A stretch of DNA of 64,000 bases from Diphasiastrum complanatum. Its lineage: Eukaryota > Streptophyta > Lycopodiopsida > Lycopodiales > Lycopodiaceae. Of the stretch, positions 39,401 through 52,500 are shown one piece after another. Each line of letters starts with the position of its first letter. Position 1 is the first letter of the stretch. Made by a program: the position numbers and the translations under genes. A model generated the notes under the pieces. It did not search any database, was not told the origin of the DNA, and saw only the letters and a program-made list of their open reading frames with translations. The stretch lies in the NCBI GenBank assembly GCA_029204225.1, contig CM055107.1, forward strand, positions 1,612,128 to 1,676,127. Direction: 5' to 3'.

Positions 39401-42400
39401 TCATGCCAAGTGCTCTGCCCAAGCTGGTAAAGCACGTTTTCTCTCTCTAAGATTTTCTCTCTAGAAAGTCATTTTCTCTCTCTAGAATTATTGATCCCCA
39501 GGCTACCTTTAATCATGCCTAGATCGTGTGAGGTGATTGCACATTGATCCGAGCTCTCTGGACTTCGCTAGAACCGCGCCGACTGGATTCTGGTCACAGT
39601 GGCGCCGGGAGAGGCGCCAGCGCCGGTGGCACCAGGGGCAACAGTGGCGCTGCTGGCGTCGGGGACAATGCTGGTGCCAGTGGCGCCGGAAGTAAAGCTT
39701 GTAAAGGTAGCTTTACAACATTCCCCCTCTTTCCTAAGTCAAATATTTAGCGTATCCAAGTTGCTGCTTTACATCTCGATGATCAAGTCGCTACTTTGTG
39801 GTGTGTTCATCAACAAGATCTTTCGCATGAGGCTTTATATAGTTGGCTTGCCTTTTGTCGTGATTTAATGTCTCGCTATGATTGGTTCTCAATGGATTGC
39901 GAGATATTTTTCAAAGCCTACAGCATACTGGTAACTTGGAAACATACTCTACTCACTTCATGGAGCTGTCTTATCTCTTCTTTGACATCCAACGAGATGA
40001 GATTATTTCCCATTTCATTGCTGGCTTGCGTAGACCTTTACGGTATGATTCCTCCGCTTTCCCACTTATTTTCTTATCTCATACTCGATGAACATACAGG
40101 TTTATCTATGAAGTATCTTAAATTGAATAACAACAAATGAAAGCTTGAAGGAAACTAGCTATGGAAGTATCAACAATAGAAGGAAAGCTTAAGCACCACA
40201 AGAATCCATAGTTCGAAACTCCAAATGTTACGACGAGGGATACAATGTATTTACAATTAAATTTCCCCCTTGAAAAATGCATAACAAAACCATGTAAGTG
40301 CCTAGAGCCACTAGGGAGGGGTAAAATAGGCATTACAATTCAACAATGCTATGTTCCTTGCATAGTTGCATAGAAACGCGTTTCTTGGCAAACGCGTTTC
40401 TGGCATAGAAACATGTTTTAAAAAAAACATAATATAATCTTTTTTTTACAATGGGGGGCCATATAGTTATGATGTTACAATGGGTATAATGATGTTGATC
40501 TAGTGTCCAAAATGCTAATGATTGATTCAACACTCTATGCAAACATGAAAAGCTCCAAGAAGGTATGTTATCATCCTAGTTTTATTCAAGATCAACCCAA
40601 GCTCTTCACCATGATAAAAAGCTACGATGCAATGAGCAGAAAGTGTGCTTCAAGTGAAATGAGAAGAACAGGTGATTATTGTCCTGGTGACATTGGGGAC
40701 ATTGCTCATGGTTCCACACTTTCACATGTCTCGACATAAGGCTCAAAAGCTAAAAGGTCTGAACTCTGACATAAGCATTGTGGTGTGAAATGTTGTTGAT
40801 AAGAGAAAACTCCAAACCTTGTACTATTGTATCAAAAAACAAAAATTGGGGGTAGATATAAAGTACTTCATATAACAAAAAAGTCAGTTTAAAAATGAAA
40901 TTGGTCACTTGTGAGATGTGGGATAAAAGCCAATGAAGCCATGCAAAAGCCAAACTTGTGAACTATATATGCATAGCTTGCATGTAAAGCTCCCAAGTAC
41001 ATGGGTCACTTTGTATATGGCTGGCTCAACACTTTTTCCCCATAAAAACTACCCGAACCGGTAATTGAACATCTTTACTTAGCATAGTACCTTTCAAATC
41101 CCATTGTGTATTGTCTACTTCACAGAGGCTCACAGCACCTGTTTATAGTCATGTACAATAATTTGCCACCAGCTTTCTTGACATTAAAATACCCCACAAG
41201 CAAAATAAAATCCAAAAATGTCTTCAAAATGAAAAGGCTTTGTGAGTGATGTAAATAGTGATGCATCTATAATGAGACAGCAAGCTGGAATCACACGACT
41301 TATCTTAGTCTTCTCAATGATACCATGCATGGTATGTCGCTTCACAAATAATCTCTATGCAGCACAGACTGTTAGCTGAAAGATATCCATACACATGCAT
41401 ATGATGATGTAGACAGCTCTATTCTATGAAAATAAACATTGCTTCAATCCAAAGAGCACACATCTCTCTTGATACGCAGTTTTTGTGATTGAATAAATCT
41501 GACGCATTGTTTTAAGGTTTCAATTCTGCCAAAGAATGAACATCACCCAAAAGAGAGAATGGACTTAAAAGCTATCAAAACAGGGCCCATTCAAAAACGT
41601 TGCTAATAAATTAGTAAAAGTGAAAATATCATGTGTTCAGTCAAAGGTAAGCATCCACTGATCGACATAATGGTTGAACGAGACAGAAAATTGAAGGTAG
41701 GACATACATCATATGTATCCACAAGTGCCAGAAACTCAGTTGGTAATGCCATTGCATAAGATGTAAAAGCAGCAAGCTCACTTTGATTGGTTTCTGAAAA
41801 AACTCCTTGGAGAGAATCCGCAGCCTGTCAAAAACAGATATCCAGAAGTCCAAAGCACTTAGCTCCAACGAGTTCAAAAGATGCTTTGAAATCTAAGATG
41901 CATATAAAAAACTCAAAAGGACTACTACAGCATATCACCAAAGGCTCTTTCTCAAATCAACAGACATGCCAAGCAATCTGGACTGATGATGTCCTCCCAA
42001 AACATTGGAGTCATCAAAACTTATCATGTGAAGTGCAGATTATCTATATGGTACAAAACCCCTTTACACAGTCAGCACTACAGTGATGCATGCCATTCCT
42101 GCATTTTCAAAAACCAGATAGACTTACAGATTAAAAGGAGGGATTTCTACTACTTCGTTATGGACGATAAGCAAACTTATCCATGATAAAGGCTACTGCT
42201 ACAAAAAGCCAATGAACACACCCCATACTTAATGCTGGTAAATTTATCTACTTAAGAACAATTTTATAATATACATGCATAATAGAATAATTGAAAACAC
42301 TTCAGAATGATAATGAACCTCCAAGTAAGATATCAAGAACAAACAGCAATTGACTCCCTTGCAGACACTCCTACAAACGAGCACTTCCATTTTGAGTTCT

Positions 42401-44734
42401 CCGTTTAAGAAATGCTATAAGATGGACCCTCCTCTAAGTGGGCTGGATCAGCTATTGATGGTGATTGAAGTTCAGTCAGTTTCTTAGCAGATGTTACTAA
42501 TGATTTGGTCCTGCATTTTCTTAGAGATACATTGTGTCGTATTTACCTTGACAGCTACTCAATGTTTAGGGTACCTTTTCGAAGTGTTTCGGAATGGCCT
42601 TCTCGAAACAGGAAAATGTGTTTTGAACATGTGTGTGCCTTTTCAAACCGGAGGTTCGTTTTGAGGGGTTTTTCTTTATTCCTCATCTTTGATTAACTGT
42701 TGAAGAGTAATGCCTATTTTACCCCTTTGGCTAAGCACTAACATTATTGTGAGTTGTACATTTATCACCGGCCATGTTATTTGTTAGTACATGGGACCCC
42801 CTAATTGTAACTTAAGAAAGTTAGTGCAAGTGGCCCACCTGGCCAAGTGGACGCCACCTATACTTTCCATGCATGTACATGAGGTGCTAACCTCACAGAG
42901 GATAGGAGGACCCAAATCCTCCCCTCTCTAACTAGCAATTCATTCTCTCCTCTAACTTTTGATGTTATGAGGTGCTTAAGCAATCTCTCTTGTATTTGAT
43001 GTTTTGCATAGCTAAGAATCTCAAGCTTTCATGGTTGATCTAGTATTCAAGTTAAGATACTCCATAGCTAGGTCTTACATTTAATCAAAAACAAGTATTC
43101 TTTTGTAGCATTTGAGGGAGTAATGCCCCTTTGGAGTCTATACAAGGTGCAATGTAAACTGTAATCAGCCACCTCTTGTCTGAAAGTTAGAAGTAGAACC
43201 CTTATCAAGTTATTGAGTTGAGCATTCTCTTATTCGATATGGAACATAATGCATTACTTATATATTAAAAGGTGTAATAGGGCTAAAGCAAAATCCATCA
43301 AAATATAAGGAATCTTTATATGCAAGCAGATGGCATTAGAATCAACCTACCGTGTCCAAGGAATATGCTAAAGAAGAAAAGAAATCAAGGCCATCAAAAT
43401 TGAACAAAAATAGTCATCAAGGATCTAGGAATGAATGGGAGTATCATAATTACGTATATCTACCAGGTAAAAAGGGTAGCAATAAAAAATTGACTAAAAT
43501 CTCAAGCATGATGATTTGGACATTTGCACTTGAAGCATAAATCCTTGGCTTGAATTTCAACTATTCTCCCATATATTGGTGACGAAAAAAAGGTCATGTA
43601 GACTGAGAAGATTGCCTCAAAGATATTGGAACGAACAAATCAAGATGTATTAGAGGCGAGATAGAACACCTTGTCATCAACATCCGAGTCTATACATGTG
43701 GACCAATGTACGTATGCTCAAAAATGGTACTTACTATATGACCAAATATAGTCAACCAAGATCATAACTCAGAGAACCATGTAAGCCTACACTATATCTG
43801 TGGACAATGTCAAAAGGAGTTAGACATGGAAAAAAAATAAAATAGTTCAAAGAACATACCACTACATCAATATGGTCATTAAGTCTAGCTCTTTGCCACA
43901 AGGTGCGAACAATGTCTCATTATAGTATGAACTGTATTGGATGAATCAAAGCACTTTCCCAACTTGGAGATCAATTAATGTCATACTTTGATGTTGTTTT
44001 TGGGATTCTTCCACCAAGTTCATAACTTTGCATCCATGTGAACTACAACAACCTAAACTTTTTAGTACCGATCTTTCGATAATTTAAAATAAGTATTTAG
44101 CTTAGAGAACTGATTTTATGAATAGATACACAAATGATTAGTGATCATCCTTAAAAAATCCATAAGAGAGAAGAATTATATTCAGGCTCTCGATGAGCTT
44201 GTGTCGACAGGTTCCGCAAAGGAGATCTTCCAAACTGGAAGTGCCATCTAGTTGTATGGGTAAAATTTGTAGTACTAGCATAGTTCCAAGAACCATTCCT
44301 AGGAACACTTCCATACCGTTCCTAGAGCTCCTAGGAATTGTTCCTTAGGTACTATTTTTTTTTGAAAAAAATTCTGAGAATGTATACAAGTTCCTGAAAA
44401 TGCATACATACTCGATCAAGACTTGTGGAATCGTCAAGGAACCCATAAGAAACACATACAAGTTCCTAACGCACACAAATTTCTTGAAAATGCATACAAG
44501 TTCTTGAAAACGTGCACAAATTCCCTAGAAACACATACTAGTTCCGGAAAAAAGTGCAAAAATTTCCTGACAGTGACTCATAAGGAACAAAGGAACAGAA
44601 CCCATTCTTAAAACTATTCCTTTAAAATGGAACGATAGTTGTTCCTAAGGAGAAACCTTAAGTATACTGCAGTTTGTCATTGCATGGTAAACCATTCATG
44701 GTTCATTCCAAAATATTGTAATGTATGAATGTTG

Positions 44735-44798
<64 letters not shown>

Positions 44799-47700
44799 AT
44801 TCGAAGGTTTTGAAGTTCTCTCTCCACGATGGGAGCTCCTCCTCCTCGCGCCCCTGCTCGTAGATCAGCACGATCCCCAGCCACCTCCTCACTCACCTCC
44901 CTCGCTCACCACTCACCTCCCCTCGCTGCCCCTTCCCCTAGCCCCCTCGCTGCTCCTTCTCCTTCCCTCGCTGCTCCTTCTCCTTCTCCTTCCCTCGCTG
45001 CCCCTTCCTGTAACCTCCTCGCTGCTCCTTCTTCCCCCCTCGCTGCCCCTTCCCTCACTGCTGCTCCTTCCCTCGCTGCCCCTTCCCTTGATGCTCCTTC
45101 TTGCCCCCTCGCTGCCCCTTCCCTCGCTGCTCCCTCCCCTAACCCCCTCGCTGCTCCCTCCCCTAACCCCCTCGATGTTCCTTCCCCTTCCCCCCTCGCT
45201 GCTCCATCCCCCCCCTCGCTAACCTCCCTGATCTCCTAGCTGCCACCCCCCATCTCGGAAGAGAAATCTCGAGACCAAAAATCCCACAATATTAGAGTTC
45301 GTGGAGTTCTAGATACACAGGATGCATTGGCTGAAGCTAAACGCTTTCTCGACATCACTCTCGGGCACAGGACTGGGGTTAGACACCGCATGGAGGACCA
45401 CTAGAGATGCAGCCACACTCATTCTTCGTTTCACCTCCCTCGAGAGCCGTCGAGATGCTTTGCGGTGCAGAGCTAAGCTACGTGGTACCACTATCTACAT
45501 GGACGACGACCTCACATATATCCAGGTAGAGGAGAGGCGTAAGGCCTTTCAGGCAGCCCGTGAGTCTGGCAGACGAGTCATTTACCGAGATGGACGAGTG
45601 CGTTTTCTTGACAGCGCACCTAGTAGCTCCCAGTGCTAGGGATTTGGGGTCCCCGGGTTTGGGAGTGCCCCGGGGCCCCACCCACACCATCTCTGGATTG
45701 GAGTATGGAACTGTGATGGTTTACACTCATCCTCCATTGCTGGCGCCTTGATCGATTTCATCACTGACAGAGATTTGCTGCTCTTTATGGAGACTCATGA
45801 GAGTTAGGAGAGAGGATTACCTATTTTTCCAGGATACAGATGGGATTCCGTGTACAGACTTGAGACTAGATCAGCTAGCGGTCGTGGATCCGGAGGTGTT
45901 GCATGTTTATACAGAGAGTCTCTTCATCCGAGCATTGAGTTCATCAGACACGACGAGCATGCACGGTATATATGGATTCATATTACTGGGCAGGATATTC
46001 GGTAGGACAGGGACCTCTTTGTGGCGGCCTGTTATTCTCCTCCAGAGTCTTCGTCCTTTGCTGAGGGCACAGGTTCACCCTACCTTGATTTATCGCCTGA
46101 TATCATCAGATTCGCTGAGCGGGGGCATATTCTCCTCACTGGAGATTTTAATGCCCGAACCTCTTCACGACAGTCAGAGTTCTATGACATCACCGACCAG
46201 CTCCGCGTTCATGCCCTTGACAGCGATGATATGGGAGTTACCAGGATTTCAGAGGACAGCTTGGGACCTACTACCCCTTACGGTGAGCATTTATTGCAGT
46301 TTGGAGAGGCCCATGAGTTAGCCATTTACAATGGCCTAACTTGTTGGCCAAAATCTGGCAGTTATACTTGTCACCCTCACAGTGGTGGACATAGTGTTGT
46401 GGATTATCTCATGGGATCACCATCTTCCATACCTCTCATATCTGATTTTCATGTATCTCCCACCACTCTCTCTGATCATTCCTTTCTCCTTCGCTATCGG
46501 CCGCCTCCCACCTCCCCAACCATCCTCACACCCCCTGCTTACACGGGCACCCAAGTATACATTCAGTTCTCTCTTTACACCAGTTTACCAGGAGTTCCTA
46601 ACCTCATTGCTCCATTCCTTCCCTCGCGATAGTACAGTCGAGACTCAAGCTGCCTTTCTTAGCACTTCTCTTCATACCGCTGCTTCCCTTGCCTTTCCAT
46701 CTAAACCCCATAAAAGCAGAGGCACCCGCTCCTCATCGATACGACCCCCACACCCCCCGTGGTATGATGTTGAATGTCGCTCTCTTCGTCAGCTTGTCAC
46801 CCATGCCCGCACTCACGATCCTCATCTCCTCCACTCCACCAGGCGCTCTTACCGTCGCACACTCCGCCGAAAAAAGCGTATATATGATGACTCCGAAGGA
46901 ACGCGTCTTGTTGATCTTCTCTTCAGTTCCTCTTCAGGCGCCTTTTGGCGTGAGTTTATCCCTCGTGCTCCACCACCCCTCCTGGATGACCTTCGCATAT
47001 GGACCGAATACGCTACCAAACTATATACCATACCCACTGACGCACCCATCTCTATCTCCCCACGCCCCTCTGAGTTCACCTTCTTCACATCTGACATGGT
47101 ACTTACGGCCATCAAGAGAATGAAGTCCCATAAAGCAAGAGATATCGAAGACCTTGAATCTGAACTCCTAACCCATGCTTCCGACCTCCTTGCTCCCACA
47201 CTAGCCACTCTCCTCAATTCCGTCGTTGTCTCTGGTTTCCCCTCATCCTGGTGCACCAACATCATCCACCCTATTCATAAAAATGGTGATCCCATGATCT
47301 CTGGTAATTACCGCACCATCATGATCGGACATGTTCTCACGAAGCTCTATGGTACCATACTCCAGTCTGCAGTGAGTTCAGAGGCGGAAGCTCGGAGATT
47401 ACATGCATTGGGGCAAGCAGGTTTCCGATCTCATTATTCTACCACTGACCATATTTTTACACTTCGAGCCTTGATCGAGGAAGCTAAGTACAGGAAAGAG
47501 AGGGTTTACTGCTGTTTTGTAGATTTCAGGAAGGCCTTCGATTCTGTACCACGCTCCCTGCTCATTCAGAGACTTCGTGACCTTGGTTTCTCCACAGATA
47601 TTGTTTTAGCAGTGATGGCTCTTTATGAGAAGGTCTTGGGATGTTTCCGACATAGCAGTGGCTTATCTGATCACATTTGGAGCACCATTGGGGTGAAACA

Positions 47701-49517
47701 GGGGTGCTCTCTTTCACCGGTTCTCTTTGGATTGTATATTGATGAGTTAGAGCGAGTCATCTCACAGTGTGGCGGGGGTGGCTGTAGACTTGGCACCATT
47801 CTGATTGCTATTCTCCTTTATGCGGATGATGTAGTACTAGTATCCCCGACCAGAGAGGGTTTGCAGAGGCAGCTGGATTGTTTACAGGGATTTTGTACCA
47901 GATGGGGGTTGGGGGTGAACACTGCAAAGACCAAGGTTATGGTCTTCAACACTTCTCGAGCCTTCATGCAGCGCCAGGAGCTCATCCTAGATGGACAGGC
48001 CTTAGAGGTAGTTTCCTCTTATACCTATTTGGGGATACTCTTCTCTGGTCCTACCTTCAGCATGCGGCAAGCTGCCACCACCCGACTTGGGAAGGGGCAT
48101 TCCTCTCTTGTTCAGCTTGAGCGGTTCTATTTCAGGAAGCTCATCCGAGATGTTCGCAGTAAGTGTAGACTCTTTGATACTATTGTCACCCCCACAGCCT
48201 TATATGCAGCAGAGACATGCTGCACCGGCCTCCCTTCATCACATTGGGCCAGCATTTCACGATTGCAGACCACCATGTTAGCCCGTATGATTCGAACGAA
48301 GCCTCGGTTCCACATGAGATCCTTCTTGCAGAGTTTGCCATTCCACCCATTCAGATATATGCCGCGTTCCAGCTTATCACATACATTCAGAGAATCCAGG
48401 CTCTGCCCGATGAGGATATGAGATATACACAGACAACACTGGTCTCCTCACACTTTCTTCATGACCAGGGCTATCGACTATCGTGGTTCTCTCAGGCATC
48501 CCATTTCCTCCTTGAGTCATTTGGTATCTCCATTACAGAGCTCCCCTCAGGTACTCATCAGTATATCAGGCGCATCTTATATCGGGCATATCTCGACCGT
48601 ACTTGGGGGCGACAGCTTGGGGTGAAACCCGGCTACTACTGGACTCATTTTATTGAGCTTGACATAGCAGGGGTCCCGGTCTTACCGCATTATTTGGACT
48701 CGAGACTATCACATTGCCTCAGATTTACATTGGGACAGCTCCGTGTATCATCACATCAGTTGGCTATTGAGACTGGTAGATTCCAGGGTACCCCGAGAGA
48801 GGAGCGGATTTGCCAGTTATGCTCTTTAGAGGAGGTGGAGTTAGAGGAGCACTTTATCTTTAGGTGCCCGGTATATTACGAGATCAGAGGGAGATACCAC
48901 TGTTTGTTCCGAGACACACCTGTCACCTTACGATCGCTCATAGCTTATGAGGATTCCCGATGCGCAGCACTCATGATACGAGAGATGTTTATACTACGAC
49001 AGGATTTGTGTCAAACAGCCCAACCGAGTCAGGTTTCTCAGCCTCAGATCACTTCTTTCTTCTCCAGGAGGAGAGGACGTTTTGATGACGGTGACGATGA
49101 TGATGATGACCTACTTGCCCACAGAGACCAGAGACAGCGTCCCACACATACCCATGTTGCAGCACGAGCTACTCGACCTATCACGAGGAGACCTCTTCAT
49201 CCTCTCAGACGACGTCAGAGACCACCAGTGGCCCTTCATGCCACAGGCCGTATTACATCCTTCTATATCATCAGCACCAGCAGGATAGGACTAGATGATA
49301 GCGTCATATCTCACTCATGACTGTTAGCAGTATACATGCTCCCACATGTTTCTAATAGCATCACATCTATTTTAGTTTATAGCTTTAGCTCTAGATTGCT
49401 ACTTTGTTACTGTTTTGGAGACGTTTCATACGCTCCTATGTTACCACATACTTGACATGTACATTTACTAGTCTTATATGCCTTTTGGCATGGAAAAGAC
49501 ATTAATAAAGCTTTCTT

Positions 49518-49566
<49 letters not shown>

Positions 49567-52500
49567 TTCCTCTTCTTCCACCTTTAAAATGCGACAGGAT
49601 CTACGTCAGCCAGCTCAGTCTAGTCACCTTGACACACAACTCCAAATCACCTCCTTTTCTCACAAGAGATCACAGCATGGTCCAGACTCAGAGGATAGTG
49701 AGACCGATGATGACTCTCGACACAGAGACATGAGACGGCGTATCATCATATTCTCGTTGCTCGTAGGATCACTGATATGAGGAGACACACTACACAGACA
49801 ACCTCCTAGACGATATCATCGGCACACATTACCTCCAATTATGGTCTCCATTACATCTTTCTTCAATGGCATCAGGAATTAATTGATTAATTTTATGATG
49901 AGCATATACATGTCTAGCAGCAACAACATTATTTATAGCTACTCGATGATGTTTTTAGTACCTACACTTCATATATGTTTTCTTTATTGTTATCGGAGAC
50001 ATTTTCCATGCTCCTATTTGCACCACACACTTGATATGTACTTTTTAACTTATATGCCTTTTGGCATGGAAAAGATGTCAATAAAGCTTTCTTTCTTTCT
50101 ACAATATCTCGGTAGCAGGTCTTTATTCTAGTTTATAGTAGCTCATTCGTCGACACTATTATCAAAATGAACCGATTTGGACCCTCTGAGCAAACTTAGG
50201 CTAGGACCAGAGGTCACTTTGAAACTGGCTTCAATAGAATAAACCAACACTAAGCCCGTATCTAGAATTGGAAAAGACCTTTTTTCAAATGTAGGTGTGG
50301 TGAGGAAATGTTCGTGTTATGATGACTGGTAGGCTGATCTACAAAATACCTGCAAGAAACACGTGGGAAAAAGCTTCGCAAATTGTAGCAAAAAGTAGCC
50401 CAAATCTGTTGGAAAGGCACGATATATGCAGGGTGATAAATTGTTTGATCAAAAAGGGGATTGAAAACACCTCAGAAGTTGTACTTACTGTTGATTCTAG
50501 GAAGCAATAACAAGAGTCTTCAACTTGTTGAAATAACGTCAAAAATAGATCTACCCAATCTTAAAAAAAGTAGCAGCAATCAAAAAAAGTGACTATGAGC
50601 TAAAATGGCTTCTAATTTGCAAAAGACAAACAATATAAGCTCTTGGTAGTGGAAAGCAAGAAATTACAGTTCACTATAAAATTTTCCACACCTATCCAAA
50701 TTTGTCAAGGACCAAGGATTGATGCCATGAAGATGATGGTGAGTGGAAGAGCCTCAAATCTTTCCAACAAGCTTTTAAATTGACAAAGAATGAATATCAA
50801 AACAAAGATGAGCCGAAAGTACATCCACTGCCAAATGTGTAAGGATGATGAGGGACCAATGGCTTACTCAATACCCTAAATTTAAATTTCCGAAAACCAC
50901 TTCATTTTATTTCCTCAATAAAGAAATGAACTCCAGGGAAGTGTTAAAGACCATCACTTTGGTGGTTCACCCCTTTCCCTCTTGAATCAAAGAATACCTC
51001 AACAACATCTAGGTGGGCATGCAACCCATGGTTATCATAACATCTGCTCAGTATAATGTTGGGGCTTGGCGGAGTATCATACCATGTATACAGATTTGAT
51101 ATATCTAGATCAAGTAGAATAAGTGTCAGGGATTTGGCACCCTGTGTGTGGAAGTCCAACCAAGTGATCACATTGTTATTTCAATTATAGATAGCAATAA
51201 AAGTGACTTTTACGCCATTTGCGGGAATTAAATAGTTTAGAGGCCTAAAAGTCAAGTTAGTGAATAAAGAGGTGTCTCCCACCATTTTTCAGATTCAAAT
51301 AATAACGGAGGCAAAAATTGGCCAATAGCCATTGAGGCCAAGTGCCCATTCTCCACTATAAATAGTGAAGCCATGTACTTCATTTTTCATGTTCAATCAA
51401 AGAAGGTGGAACCTCTACCATTTGGTAATTGGATGTCCTTGCTTCTCCGTGTCCTCCATCTCTCTCATGTTTGTTATTATTTTTCCATTATTCGCTTTTG
51501 CTATTTGTTGGATTTGAATGTTATTGCTATTTTTGTGAGAGAGAGAGAAAGAAAGATTTTATTAATGTCTTTTCCATGCCAATAGGCATATAAGACCAAA
51601 AAAAGTACATGTCAAGTGTGTGGTACAGCAGGAGCGTATGAAACGTCTCCGTAACATAAAAGAAATGAAATGCCATAAAGTAGGTCTAAAAAGTCTAATG
51701 CTGCCAATAAGATAATGGTATAACTCCGTGTCATCAAGTACTGCTGCTATGAAAGAAGGATGTGATGGGGATAATGCCTGGAGGTGGTCTCGATAGATGC
51801 TGCTAACATCGCCAAGGAGGTCGTCTCTGAGTAGTGGCTCTATGGGCTGCAAAATGATGATCTTCTAACAATGCAATACAAAAAGCTCCTATAGTAGTTG
51901 CTGAGAGAAAATTTCGTAATGATCAAAATTCTGGTACATTCTCAATAGAGCATAGATTGCTAATATCATCTTGATTCTTAGTTTGTGAGTATCTGCAACA
52001 ACATTTGTATCAGCAAGGAGGTTGTTCCAATTCTTGATTCTCACAGTAATGCAAGATATGGTTATATCTAGAAACTGCTACACAATGACCATCTACTGCT
52101 TATAATGAGATTATGTGTGTTCATGAGAGCACTGGAAGCACCCTTCATGTGATATTATGTCCAGTAAGAGACCAAAAAGAGGCTATAATGCAGGGTGCAA
52201 GTCACCGGAAAATAATCTCCTTATATGCGAGTAAGAGAGAAGACCATGAGAAGACCAAGCTCTTCTAAAGTCAGCAATAAATGGAAAAAACTAGGATCAG
52301 GGGGCACTCATCCCACCTGAGATATGTTTTAGCAATACATAGTGTCAATTATCAAAATCTCAAGAGTGACAAATACTGCAAGCAGTAGGCATAAATTTGT
52401 TTTAGAGATTACTAACTGTCAGATAGATTGTCATCTGATACTTCTCAAATGTGAAATATCATAAACAGTTGCATGAAGCCATGCCTTTAAACTGCTAGTT

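Larger units (their letters stand above)
44798..49563 (+). mobile_element. LINE copy A, near full length, (TC)n at both ends
   Basis: About 4.8 kb: a short 5' leader, ORF1, ORF2 (apurinic-type endonuclease, reverse transcriptase, CCHC finger, PIP-like C-terminus) and a 3' UTR. The 3' UTR has a stem-loop at 49,478-49,491, AATAAA at 49,504 and a TTTC/TC tail to 49,563. The ORFs carry a few stops and frameshifts but remain easily readable, so insertion is recent compared with LINE B. It is antisense to NAPRT, so its polyadenylation signal does not act on the host transcript. Confidence 0.93.

Noticed and set aside
45805-46005. Two TAG codons in LINE A endonuclease as possible recoding sites
   Set aside because: The first corresponds to a sense codon in LINE B1, so it is better explained as decay; only the ORF1/ORF2 stop recurs between copies.
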